51,381 nt of DNA. It comes from an uncultured Clostridia bacterium. GTDB lineage: Bacteria; Bacillota; Clostridia; Christensenellales; Borkfalkiaceae. The stretch spans positions 1 through 51,381 of the forward strand of contig CAUHGY010000005.1 in assembly GCA_959605945.1 (NCBI GenBank), read 5' to 3'. Made by a program: the position numbers and the translations under genes. The notes under the pieces were generated by a model. The model was given only the letters and a program-made list of their open reading frames with translations, made no database searches and was not told the origin of the DNA. The number at the start of each line of letters is the position of its first letter. The stretch's first letter is position 1. This document shows positions 7,441 to 15,948 of the stretch, in pieces.

Positions 7441-9445
7441 TTATGGTCACCTCGTTTGCAGGTAAAGTAAAAGTGAACGCTGCGCCTTTGGGTATATTGT
7501 CGGTCAGAGTCAAAGCTCCGCCGTGAGCGGCTATTATGGATTTACAAAGAGAAAGCCCCAGTCCCAGACTTCTTCTGCCGTCTGCATTTCCGGATGCTCC
7601 GGTATAAAACATTTCGAATACGCGCGGCTTAATACTGTCGGGAATTCCGTCGCCGTCGTCGCTTATTCTGATGAGTGCGTTTGAGCCTTCTCGCCAGGTT
7701 TCAATTTTTATTTGCGACCCGGCAGGCGTGTATTTTACGGCGTTGTTGACGATATTTATTATTACTTGCATTATGAGCTTCGCATCCATGTTTGCAAGCA
7801 GTAATTCGTCTTTATGGATGACGGTTATTTTATGGTCGGATATCTTTTTGTCGGCATGTTTGAGCGCTTCGGCAACTATTTCTTCCACAAGCTCCGCCGA
7901 CAACTTTAGCCGCATGGACGATTCGAGACGCGTTATCGAAAGCAGGTTTTCCACAAGATTTATTAACCATTCGGAATCGTCGCGGATATCCGTATAAATT
8001 TGGCGTTTGGTATTTTCGTCGAAAAATTCCCCGTTCGACAGCAGATTTGCGGCATTTCCTGATATAGCGGTCAGAGGTGTGCGCAGATCGTGCGAAATGG
8101 CACGAAGAAGATTGGAGCGGAGCTGCTCGTTTCTGGCAACGATGACAGATTCTTCTTTTTCTCTGGCATTGTGAAGATTTTCAAGCGTCAAAGCGCATTC
8201 GCCGACAATGGAGTCGAGAATACCTTTTTCAAACCAGTCTACGGCGGAATTTCCTTTATGGACGGACATAACCCCGTAACATTTATCGCCCGATTTTATG
8301 GGCAGGAACATATTTTTGTCGCGGTCGGCAGGGGAAAAAACATGTTCTTTCCGAATATCGAAAACTTTCTGCGCTGCGTGGAAATCTTCTTCTGACGGTG
8401 AAAAATTTTCGTCTTGGGCGGAGCGGCATATCAGCGGAAGGCGTTGAAGCGCTCCGTTTTCCGCCGGGTATATCGATACGCTGCGTTCAAGCAGCTTTTT
8501 TATTTGTTCCGCGGCGACGCACAATATTTGGTTTTCGGTTTTGGCCTTTTGCAAAAGACTGTTCGATTCAAACAGAATTTTGGTGCGGAAAGCTGCTTTA
8601 TATGCTTGTTTCGCCTGATTTCTCATTTTATCCGCTATGGTTCCGATAACAAACGCGGCGATCAGCATTATTATGAGAGTGACTATATATCCTTTTCCGA
8701 GCGCGGTAAACGAAAACGACGGTTCCGCAAATAAAAAAACAAATAAAAAAATATCTGCAGCCGTAAAAATCAATCGGAAAACCAACGATTTAGAAATTAT
8801 CGATAAACAAAGAGCGCCTAAAATAAATACGGCAAGTATATTCGCTTCGGAAAATCCGAGTCTGAAAAAAAGATACCCCAAAGCCGTTGAAAGCGCAATG
8901 ATGAAAAGACACAGCGAGAAGTCGCACAGCACGGAAAAAGCGGACGGCGTTTCTTTGAGTTTTGCTTTCTGTGCGCGCAGTCCCGTATCGCTGTCTGGAA
9001 TTATGTGAATCTCGGTATTGGGACAAACTGATATAAGTCTGTCCGCAAGAGTGGGCTTTTTAAAAATGCCGCCGCGTTTTGCCGCCGAACGCCCCATAAC
9101 TATTTTCGTTACCCCCGAAAGCCTTGCAAATTCGGAAATCAGGAAGGGGGGATCGTCGCCGCAGACGGTGGTTACCGTTGCGCCCAGACTTTCGGCAAGA
9201 CGGATGTTGCTTTTAAGCCGTCTGGCATCTTCTTCCGACATTTTGTTTCCGGCAGGCGGCTGAATGTACAGCGCAGTGAACGCGCCGTTGAAGGCTTTTG
9301 CCATTTTGGCAGCAGTCTGCACGATTTTCGGGTTAGACGGCGCAGGGGAAAGGCACGCGAGAATATTTTCTTTTTTTATGCCGGCCGAGTTTTCCGAAAT
9401 ATTTTCTGCCGGATTCTTTTTGTGTACCGTGTTGTTTTCGGGCAT
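7433..9445 (-). CDS. KdpD-like sensor histidine kinase lacking the N-terminal KdpD sensor domain
   Basis: This 670-aa kinase has, in order: a USP-like domain (about residues 27-150, including VMGRSAAKRGG), four membrane segments typical of KdpD (about 170-265), a GAF-like domain (about 290-420), a HisKA domain with the phosphorylated His in AISHDLRTPLTAISGN near residue 443, and an ATPase domain with INNAVKYTP, DDGDGIP and LGLGLSLCKSI. Full-length KdpD is near 900 aa and starts with a P-loop KdpD domain; that part is absent, so this is a short KdpD variant. It overlaps kdpE and lies downstream of trkH-trkA on the same strand, beyond a strong terminator. It probably senses K+ or envelope state, but the target operon is not shown by the sequence. 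Confidence 0.85.
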   Translation of the reverse strand: MPENNTVHKKNPAENISENSAGIKKENILACLSPAPSNPKIVQTAAKMAKAFNGAFTALYIQPPAGNKMSEEDARRLKSNIRLAESLGATVTTVCGDDPPFLISEFARLSGVTKIVMGRSAAKRGGIFKKPTLADRLISVCPNTEIHIIPDSDTGLRAQKAKLKETPSAFSVLCDFSLCLFIIALSTALGYLFFRLGFSEANILAVFILGALCLSIISKSLVFRLIFTAADIFLFVFLFAEPSFSFTALGKGYIVTLIIMLIAAFVIGTIADKMRNQAKQAYKAAFRTKILFESNSLLQKAKTENQILCVAAEQIKKLLERSVSIYPAENGALQRLPLICRSAQDENFSPSEEDFHAAQKVFDIRKEHVFSPADRDKNMFLPIKSGDKCYGVMSVHKGNSAVDWFEKGILDSIVGECALTLENLHNAREKEESVIVARNEQLRSNLLRAISHDLRTPLTAISGNAANLLSNGEFFDENTKRQIYTDIRDDSEWLINLVENLLSITRLESSMRLKLSAELVEEIVAEALKHADKKISDHKITVIHKDELLLANMDAKLIMQVIINIVNNAVKYTPAGSQIKIETWREGSNALIRISDDGDGIPDSIKPRVFEMFYTGASGNADGRRSLGLGLSLCKSIIAAHGGALTLTDNIPKGAAFTFTLPANEVTINE

Positions 9446-9580
9446 AAAGCGACTCCTTGTAAAAATTATATCACAATTATGCTGAAAAATCTATCGTTTA
9501 TTCTTTAATCGGGTTTATAAAGAAAATATTTGCGCGCAATCGCTTTTAATACGGTGAAAAACACTGTTACGCCGACAAAT

Positions 9581-9622
9581 AAAGCCCGTCCGCAGTGCAC
9601 CAATGCACTGCGGACGGGCTTT
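9581..9622. terminator. 19-bp hairpin terminator downstream of trkA
   Basis: AAAGCCCGTCCGCAGTGCA (9581-9599) pairs perfectly with TGCACTGCGGACGGGCTTT (9604-9622) around a 4-base loop. It lies just past the trkA stop on the minus strand and separates trkHA from kdpDE. Short T-runs occur on both sides, so it can act in either direction. Confidence 0.85.
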
Positions 9623-9633
9623 TGCAATTTGTG

Positions 9634-10287
9634 TCAGATGTTGAAGCATTTTTGCAGCGTCTTGTGTTCTCCGAGAACGAGAAGAGACTGATCTTTTTCA
9701 AAAACGGTGTCGGGCGTGACGTTAAGCATAAGATTTCCGTCTTTTTTTATCGCCATTATATTTACGTTGTATTTCCGCCTTATATCGATCTGTCCGACGC
9801 TTTTTCCTATCCATTCCGCAGGAACGGAAACTTCGAATATGCCGTGCGATTCGTCGAGTTCTATATAGTCGAGAATATGATCGGCGCTGTATCGTATCGC
9901 CAACCACGATGCAAGCTGTTTTTCGGGATAAACTATTTCGTCGGCGCCGTTGCGCAGAAGAAATTTGGCCTGCCCGTCGCGTTCCGCCCGTGAAACTACT
10001 TTTTTTGCGCCGAGTTCCTTTAGAAGACAGGTGGTTTCGAGCGAACTCTGAAAATCACCGCTGATGGTAACTATGCATATATCATAATTATCGACGCCGA
10101 GTTCTTTCAGGAATTGTTCGTTGGTGCTGTCGCCGATCTGCCCGTTTGTGACGTACGGCATGATATCGTTGACGCGTTCTTCGTTTATATCGACCGCCAT
10201 GATCTCATGTCCGAGTTCGTTTAGTTTTCTGGCAATATGTCTGCCGAATCTTCCAAGACCTATAAGCAAAATTGATTTCTTTTTCAT
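9634..10287 (-). CDS. TrkA/KtrA-type potassium channel gating subunit
   Basis: This 217-aa protein is a cytosolic regulator of K+ uptake. The N-terminal RCK/TrkA-N domain starts with the Rossmann motif LLIGLGRFGRHIARKL and continues through MAVDINEE and VTISGDF. The C-terminal TrkA-C domain follows from about residue 135. A single N/C pair at this length is the KtrA arrangement rather than the duplicated TrkA of Proteobacteria. It starts 9 bases after trkH with a good ribosome binding site (GAGGAG) and is co-transcribed with it. Nucleotide binding (NAD, ATP or c-di-AMP) gates the TrkH partner in characterised homologues. Confidence 0.92.
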   Translation of the reverse strand: MKKKSILLIGLGRFGRHIARKLNELGHEIMAVDINEERVNDIMPYVTNGQIGDSTNEQFLKELGVDNYDICIVTISGDFQSSLETTCLLKELGAKKVVSRAERDGQAKFLLRNGADEIVYPEKQLASWLAIRYSADHILDYIELDESHGIFEVSVPAEWIGKSVGQIDIRRKYNVNIMAIKKDGNLMLNVTPDTVFEKDQSLLVLGEHKTLQKCFNI

Positions 10288-10296
10288 TTTAACTCC

Positions 10297-11625
10297 TCAG
10301 CCGACGATAATTTTATCGAGCGGCAATTTCGAATTGGTTTTTGTTATGGTGCCGAGTGTCGCGTAAATCAGCGTCAGTCCGCCCACTCTTCCGATAAACA
10401 TTAAAATTATAAGTACTATTTTCGATAATATTCCGAGCGAGGGGGTAATTCCCACCGATAGTCCGACGGTACCTATTGCGGAAGCGCTTTCAAACAGGCA
10501 ATCGATCATGGGCAGGTTTTCCGCCAGGCTGATTATCGCCCCGCCGAGCAGAAAGAGAGTCATGTAAAGGATTAGTATCGCCGCCGCGTTTTTCACCGTT
10601 CTGTCGTCCACACGCCGGTTAAGCAGTTGCGGGGAATCGGCTCTTCTGAAAACAGATATCGCCGACGCGAAAAGGACGGCAGCCGTGGTCGTCTTCATGC
10701 CTCCGGCCGTTGAGCCGGGGGAGCCGCCTATAAGCATAAGAATGATCATTATTGAAAGCCCTACTTCGCTTATCAAAGTCATATCCACGGTATTGAAACC
10801 TGCCGTTCGCGGGGTGACCGACTGAAAAAAAGAAGCAAGTATTCTTTCTCCGAAAGGCAGATCCGTAAATTCGAAGAAAAAGAAATACAATGCAGGTAAC
10901 AGTATTATTATGCCGGTCGTTATCAGAATTACTTTGCTTTGCGTTCTGTATCTGCGTATGTGCCATTTATGGGTTACTACGTCTCTCCAAGTCAGAAAAC
11001 CGATACCGCCGATTATTATAAGCAGCATAATCGTTATGTTTATCACCGGATTCGCAACGTAACCCGTAAGCGACGAAAATTCACCCGTGCCGCCCATAAT
11101 GTCGAATCCTGCATTACAGAACGCGGAGACGGAATGAAAAAACGCCATCCAGACGCCTTGCCATCCGAAGTCTTTGCAGAAAACCGGCATCATAATCAGT
11201 GCGCCGAGCAGTTCTATCAGAAAAATACCCTTTAAGATAAATCCCGTAAGCCTTACTATTCCGCCTACGCTGGGAGCGGCGATGGCTTCCTGCATGGTGC
11301 CGCGACCGAAAAGCCCGATTTTTTTGCCCGAAAGCAATGCGAATGAAGCGGCTACGGTAACGACGCCCATTCCGCCTATCTGTATAAGCAGCAATATCAC
11401 CGCCTGTCCGAAACCCGACCAGTGAGTAGCCGTATCCAACGGAACGAGGCCTGTAACGCATACCGCTGAAGTAGCAGTAAAAAGACAGTCGAGAAAGGCG
11501 GTGCTTTCGCCTTCGTTAGTTGCGAACGGCAGAAACAATAAAAGGGCGCCCGTCACTATGACGCCCGCAAAGCCTAAAAGTATTATTTGGAAAGATGTTA
11601 ATTTCAATCTGTGTTTTGTACCCAT
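10297..11625 (-). CDS. TrkH/KtrB-type potassium transporter membrane subunit
   Basis: This 442-aa integral membrane protein belongs to the superfamily of K+ transporters. The four pore loops are visible, each with the selectivity Gly: TSAVCVTGL near residue 52, SAFCNAGFD near 164, SVTPRTAGFN near 280 and SASAIGTVGLS near 393. The length matches KtrB of Firmicutes rather than the longer TrkH. It is the first gene of the trkH-trkA operon, transcribed leftward; its promoter must lie in 11626-11954. Coupling to Na+ (KtrAB) or H+ (TrkAH) cannot be told from the sequence. Confidence 0.92.
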   Translation of the reverse strand: MGTKHRLKLTSFQIILLGFAGVIVTGALLLFLPFATNEGESTAFLDCLFTATSAVCVTGLVPLDTATHWSGFGQAVILLLIQIGGMGVVTVAASFALLSGKKIGLFGRGTMQEAIAAPSVGGIVRLTGFILKGIFLIELLGALIMMPVFCKDFGWQGVWMAFFHSVSAFCNAGFDIMGGTGEFSSLTGYVANPVINITIMLLIIIGGIGFLTWRDVVTHKWHIRRYRTQSKVILITTGIIILLPALYFFFFEFTDLPFGERILASFFQSVTPRTAGFNTVDMTLISEVGLSIMIILMLIGGSPGSTAGGMKTTTAAVLFASAISVFRRADSPQLLNRRVDDRTVKNAAAILILYMTLFLLGGAIISLAENLPMIDCLFESASAIGTVGLSVGITPSLGILSKIVLIILMFIGRVGGLTLIYATLGTITKTNSKLPLDKIIVG

Positions 11626-11954
11626 GACTTTTATAATTATATTTCCTATGCCGTGAAGAAAACGTTATGTTTTTTTCATTCATATTAAGATTGTATTAAG
11701 AAACGCTGCGACCGTATAAAATTGTGCTCGATAAATATCATTGAATCGGACGCACAGTGTATCTAGTGTATCTATTATAATGTTTAAAAATGTAGTGTAT
11801 ATGTATATTCTGAGCCGAATTTTATCTTTTAAAAATTTTGGAGTTCTTTTTAAGGATATCGGCGTGCAGGTAATTTTTGTCTTTTATTTTTAACAGTTAA
11901 CTGCGTTCGCCAACGGTGTGGCGATGTATGTTTGAGAGTCTTGTTATTTTGTAA
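11626..11954. other. Divergent intergenic region between trkH and an AraC-type gene
   Basis: This AT-rich 329-base gap must hold the leftward promoter of trkH and the rightward promoter of the small AraC-type gene. I see no further coding sequence. Repeated GTATCTAGTGTATCT-like wording near 11757-11773 suggests direct repeats but is too short to interpret. Confidence 0.4.
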
Positions 11955-12413
11955 GTGTCTAACGTAGAAATGCGGATGCTGCTTATAGAATTTCTCAAAT
12001 GTTACCGCAATGCCACCGAATGTGCGGACAGAAACGGATATATGAGAAAAATTATGGCATATGTAAATACTTATTTTTTTAACCCCGATCTGTCTGTTAA
12101 AAAAATTGCGAAGTATACCGGACTTTCCACCACATACATGCAAAAACTTTTTCACGAGAATATGAATGTTTCCGTATACGGTTATATAACACAGATTCGT
12201 ATCGAGCGGGCAAAAAGTCTTATTATGATGACAAATTATTCTCTTTCTACCATAGCTAAAGAAGTCGGATACGTTTCACAGCAGGCTTTTATAGGAAACT
12301 TTAAAAAAATAAATAAAGTTTCTCCCGATACATACAAAAAAAGAGAAATCAGGGATAACGATTTTTATTTCGATTTCAATATTGACGAAAATCGGACGGA
12401 AGATTACGATTAA
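11955..12413 (+). CDS. Short AraC-family regulator (DNA-binding domain only)
   Basis: This 152-aa protein is essentially the double helix-turn-helix of AraC/XylS regulators. The first HTH is SVKKIAKYTGLSTTYMQKLFHE (about residues 51-72) and the second STIAKEVGYVSQQAFIGNFKKI (about 98-119). No cupin or sensor domain precedes it, since a TAA stop lies immediately before the GTG start, and no clear ribosome binding site is visible. It may therefore be a natural stand-alone regulator or the surviving 3' part of a longer gene. The last 25 residues are acidic and unusual for the family. It sits upstream of a second, complete AraC gene and the glycan locus, whose control it may share. Confidence 0.7.
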   Translation: MSNVEMRMLLIEFLKCYRNATECADRNGYMRKIMAYVNTYFFNPDLSVKKIAKYTGLSTTYMQKLFHENMNVSVYGYITQIRIERAKSLIMMTNYSLSTIAKEVGYVSQQAFIGNFKKINKVSPDTYKKREIRDNDFYFDFNIDENRTEDYD

Positions 12414-12658
12414 AAAGCGCAACAGCAATACAGCGGACCACAATATAATATAACGGGCGATAATTTTGCGCCCGTAAGTTGAGCTTTGATATAACGCTAA
12501 CGCGCGGAAATTTCGGAACAACAGATTAATGTACTGCGATAGTAACCGTTGCAGAAAGGCAAAGGCGGAAGTTTAAAGACCTCGCTATTGTTTTTATATA
12601 AAAATAACTTGAATTTCAGGTCGAAATCTGTTATATTTAAACAAAGAGGGTGAAAATA

Positions 12659-13450
12659 TTGCAGGATAAAGCATTGTATGAAAAACATTCCGACAACAGC
12701 GGGCACATATATTTTATGAGAAGCGAGGCTGTTGACGGAGCAAAGGTCATTCTTCACGTTCACAACGCGATAGAGCTGAAATTCATAGTCGAAGGTAGCT
12801 ATTTTATAGACGTCGGCGGTGAGAAACACGTTTGCGGCAGCGGCGACATAGTATTTGTCGGATCGCGCCGGCCGCACGCTTACAGGTCACTGGGAAAGTC
12901 AGTTAATTATGTGCTTGTTGTCGGGCAGGAATATCTGAATGCGGTATGCCCGAAAGGTAAAGTTTTTTCTTTGCTTATGGCCGGCGGCAAAAATTTCGGT
13001 CATCTGAAAAGTCTTTTGGACGAGACTTTTCCGTTGTGGAGCAGGATGGACGCATATGCACGCAAAGGATTTGTTTTCAGACTGCTCGGCACGCTTTTGC
13101 AATATTATCCTCTCGCGGATGATATAAAAGATAAAAAAGAGAACACCGTTGCGGCTATTCTCGAATATATCGACGAACATTACAGAGAAAATCTTACTCT
13201 CGAAACACTGTCGAAAAAGTTCGGTTACACGAAAAATTACTTTTCGAATATTTTCAATAAATATATAGGAATGGGCATAAGAGAATGCGTTAACCGATGC
13301 AGGATCAATAAAGCCCTGGAACTTATCAGAGAAAGCGAAGGCAAAATATCTCTGTGGGGCATAGCCGAAAAATGCGGGTATGAATCGCTTAATACGTTCA
13401 ACCGTGCATTTAAAAGATATTCGCCGGGCTCAGGCGCGGATAATTCGTAA
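12659..13450 (+). CDS. AraC-family regulator with cupin sensor, probable activator of the glycan locus
   Basis: This is a 263-aa regulator. An N-terminal cupin-like sugar-sensing domain occupies about residues 1-130, with the typical H-N-A-IELKFIVEGSYFIDVGG and GDIVFVGSRRPHAYR strands. The C-terminal AraC domain (about 160-260) has LTLETLSKKFGYTKNYFSNIFNK and ISLWGIAEKCGYESLNTFNRAF-type helices. I chose TTG 12659 because GAGG sits 8 bases upstream; an in-frame GTG at 12650 would touch that site. It lies directly upstream of the secreted-protein/ABC-transporter operon in the same direction, with its own terminator in between, the usual arrangement for a local regulator. The inducer is unknown. 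Confidence 0.85.
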   Translation: MQDKALYEKHSDNSGHIYFMRSEAVDGAKVILHVHNAIELKFIVEGSYFIDVGGEKHVCGSGDIVFVGSRRPHAYRSLGKSVNYVLVVGQEYLNAVCPKGKVFSLLMAGGKNFGHLKSLLDETFPLWSRMDAYARKGFVFRLLGTLLQYYPLADDIKDKKENTVAAILEYIDEHYRENLTLETLSKKFGYTKNYFSNIFNKYIGMGIRECVNRCRINKALELIRESEGKISLWGIAEKCGYESLNTFNRAFKRYSPGSGADNS

Positions 13451-13540
13451 AATTTTATTTCATCGTGAAAAAACGTCTCTTTAATCGTAAAACGTTAAAA
13501 ACGTATGTTTTCGGCGAAAATTATCAATTTATTTGACGAA

Positions 13541-13565
13541 AAAACGGGCAGATTCTGCCCGTTTT
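13541..13565 (+). terminator. Intrinsic terminator after the AraC gene
   Basis: AAAACGGGCAG (13541-13551) pairs with CTGCCCGTTTT (13555-13565) around a 3-base loop, giving a compact hairpin ending in a T-run. Confidence 0.85.
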
Positions 13566-13643
13566 GAAGTTTTAAAATATTTAACGGTTCTGTAAACAAT
13601 GTTAAAATCGTAACTTTTGACATATTGAAAAGTATTATTGGTA

Positions 13644-13672
13644 TTGATTAATGCATCTTTATCTTTTACAAT
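13644..13672 (+). promoter_or_regulatory. Candidate promoter of the glycan-utilisation operon
   Basis: TTGATT (13644-13649) and TACAAT (13667-13672) are 17 bases apart, about 63 bases before the first start codon of the operon. A second TTGACA at 13617-13622 lacks a well-spaced -10. The assignment is by consensus match only. Confidence 0.5.
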
Positions 13673-13734
13673 ATAGAAAAATGCGGTCATGCGATCAGAC
13701 AGAAATTGCATTTTATGATAAAGGAGGGCGTATT

Positions 13735-13866
13735 ATGAAAATTTATTCCGTGCCGTCATTAAAAGTTGTTTTTTTCGGCGATGTTCAGAACGTTCTTGCG
13801 GAAAGCGAGTTTGTGGTCATTGATCCCGGATTCGGGGGAGAAAAAGCTGGGGGGAAACTGTTATGA
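13735..13866 (+). CDS. 43-aa peptide translationally coupled to a secreted modular protein
   Basis: The peptide starts MKIYSVPSLKVVFFGDVQNV and ends with a glycine-rich, lysine-containing tail (GFGGEKAGGKLL). It has a strong ribosome binding site (AAAGGAGGG, 7 bases before ATG), and its TGA stop overlaps the ATG of the next gene (ATGA at 13863-13866). It is the first gene of the roughly 18 kb operon. It contains no Cys, no signal peptide and no membrane segment. The wording (M-K-x-Y-x-x-P-x-L-x-V, then an acidic/hydrophobic stretch and a Gly-rich tail) resembles short peptides I recall next to secreted proteins in gut Firmicutes and Bacteroidetes, but I cannot name a family. It may be a leader peptide ensuring translation of the next gene, or a functional small protein. 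Confidence 0.6.
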   Translation: MKIYSVPSLKVVFFGDVQNVLAESEFVVIDPGFGGEKAGGKLL

Positions 13867-15914
13867 ATGCGGTAAAAAAACGGCTGCTTACGGCATTGTT
13901 CGTAACGGTTCTTTTGTTTGCAGCGTGTTTTATGACGATGCATTCGGAAAAAGCGAATGCTTCGACAGAGATTACGAGTTTTAAAATGCTTGATAAGGCA
14001 CAGGCGAGAGTACGCGACGGTAAAGGAGGAAACGGTTTGCGTTTTATGGCGGAGATTTCCGCCAAAGACTATGATACTCTTTACCATGAATACGGCGAAA
14101 ATCTCGAATTCGGAATAATACTTACCGTCAAAGATTACGTAGAAAAAAATATTCAGCCTTTCGAAATAGGCAGCGGTGAATGGAGCGAATATATCGTCGG
14201 CGGAGAAAATAATCCTACGGATAATTATTATCTGCGCGGCAGAGTGAACCCCGCTCCCGACGAGAACGATGTTGACGGCGACGGCGACATGCAAGAGATG
14301 GTCTTTATGTTTTCTATTACGGAAATAAAGGATTATAATTTTAGCCGTGTTTTCGTGGCGAAGGCGTATTATACCGTTGACGGACAGAATTTCGTGTATG
14401 CGGATACTGTTGCGGAGAGAAGCGTGTTTACGGTGGCATCCAAAGCGCTTGCCGCGGGTGCGTTCGACGGCGATGACATGACGGAAGCAAATGAATATTT
14501 TACCGGTATCGTGGACGATGTTTTGGCTGATTACGAACTTAACGTTGCCGTTACAGATGAAGAAGGTATGCCTGTAACCGAAACTGCTTACGGCGACGTG
14601 ATCAAAATTTCTGCATCTGCAGTCAATGGCGACGATATTCTCGATGCAGGCGTTACCGTTACGGATGCAGACGGTAAGTTCATTGATAACGGAGACGGAA
14701 CTTATACCGTTGCGGAACTGGGCGACTTGAGCCTGAAAGTTAAAGCGGGAGAAACGGAGAAAACCGTCACGGTTAAGAATAAAAACCACATTACTTTGGA
14801 TCCGGCAAAGGATTTGGCGGTAAACGGCGATGAAACGCTGTTTACGTTTACCGAAAGCGATGCAGAGATAGGCGGAAGGACAGGCGTGTATAATTATGCC
14901 GTTTCGGACACGCTTGCAAACAATGAACTTTATAAACAGGGCAGGTTGGTTTTCGACAATGAGTTGATTAATCTTGCAACTGCCGGGAGGTATATCGTGT
15001 TCGATGTTTATATTACCGGAGTTGCGCGTTTAGTTGCGGAATTGGGGGATAATTTCAGCACCACGCAACTTTATTCTATCGGAAATCACGTGGAGACAAC
15101 AGCTCTCGAGATGCGCGCATATTATACCGACGAAAACGGGCGGATTACAAAAGACGCTCCGCAGGGTTGGGGACTGCACACAGGAACTTATTATTATACA
15201 TGGTGGACGGTTGCTTTAAAAATAAAACAGGATTTTCCCGAATCGTTCAGTTTGCGTTTTAATCAATACGGTGCAAAACAGAGTGCTTATATCGATAACG
15301 TGCGCATAACGACAGCGCTTGATTATGCAGAGCTTGAAAACGAAATAACCGAGATAGATCCGACAGAACTTGCCGTCATAAAACCCGAAAATGCGGATTT
15401 TGAAGTAAACGATTCCGCTGTCGGCGGCAGAACGGGAGTTTATGTTTATTCCGCTACGGTAAACGGCGCCGACGCCAACAGGCTTTATATTCCGTATACG
15501 GCCGATGCGCTCGGTAAAATTGTCAAAGGCAATTATTTTTCGTTTGACGTCTATATGACGGAAAAAGTTAAAATGACGTTCAGAATGCACGGCAGACTCG
15601 CAGGACAGACGGCACTTTCACACTATATTCTCGATTTTTCCTCTCCTCAGACGCAGGTTTCGGAATTTTTCGATTACAATCTTTTTAATTCCGAAGGCAC
15701 GGAAATCGATGTCTCGAAATACGGCGTAGGGGATTTTTTGAACGAATGGATCACAGTGAGAGTGGAAATTAAAGGCGATAGCGTCAACAATAACGCTGCT
15801 GCAAACTGGACTGCTTTTGCTTTTGACAGTCTTGGGACATCGGGAAGCGCATCGGCATATCTCGATAATATTTTAATTGAAGTCCCCAACACAGATAGCA
15901 TTACTCCGCTTTAA
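13863..15914 (+). CDS. Secreted modular protein with Ig-like domain and two carbohydrate-binding-like modules
   Basis: This 683-aa protein has an N-terminal signal peptide (hydrophobic residues 8-25, probable cleavage after Ala-Asn-Ala near 33). An N-terminal domain of about 170 residues follows, containing ARVRDGKGGNGLRFMAEIS. Next is an Ig-like domain (about 225-310, ending KVKAGETEKTVTVKN), then two related beta-rich modules (about 330-485 and 505-680). Each module starts with GGRTGVY, contains FDVY-(I/M)-T and ends with a YIDNV/YLDNI strand. The same module closes the next protein. No catalytic family is recognised, and no LPxTG or other anchor is visible. It overlaps the upstream 43-aa gene by 4 bases. 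A role in binding or presenting an extracellular polysaccharide is inferred from context. Confidence 0.75.
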   Translation: MNAVKKRLLTALFVTVLLFAACFMTMHSEKANASTEITSFKMLDKAQARVRDGKGGNGLRFMAEISAKDYDTLYHEYGENLEFGIILTVKDYVEKNIQPFEIGSGEWSEYIVGGENNPTDNYYLRGRVNPAPDENDVDGDGDMQEMVFMFSITEIKDYNFSRVFVAKAYYTVDGQNFVYADTVAERSVFTVASKALAAGAFDGDDMTEANEYFTGIVDDVLADYELNVAVTDEEGMPVTETAYGDVIKISASAVNGDDILDAGVTVTDADGKFIDNGDGTYTVAELGDLSLKVKAGETEKTVTVKNKNHITLDPAKDLAVNGDETLFTFTESDAEIGGRTGVYNYAVSDTLANNELYKQGRLVFDNELINLATAGRYIVFDVYITGVARLVAELGDNFSTTQLYSIGNHVETTALEMRAYYTDENGRITKDAPQGWGLHTGTYYYTWWTVALKIKQDFPESFSLRFNQYGAKQSAYIDNVRITTALDYAELENEITEIDPTELAVIKPENADFEVNDSAVGGRTGVYVYSATVNGADANRLYIPYTADALGKIVKGNYFSFDVYMTEKVKMTFRMHGRLAGQTALSHYILDFSSPQTQVSEFFDYNLFNSEGTEIDVSKYGVGDFLNEWITVRVEIKGDSVNNNAAANWTAFAFDSLGTSGSASAYLDNILIEVPNTDSITPL

Positions 15915-15948
15915 AAAGCCGGAAAATTTTTCCGACAAGGAATTTTAT

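Noticed and set aside
6355..7470. 371-aa plus-strand frame opposite kdpE and the DJ-1 gene
   Set aside because: It is antisense to two genes with intact motifs and has no ribosome binding site or domain.
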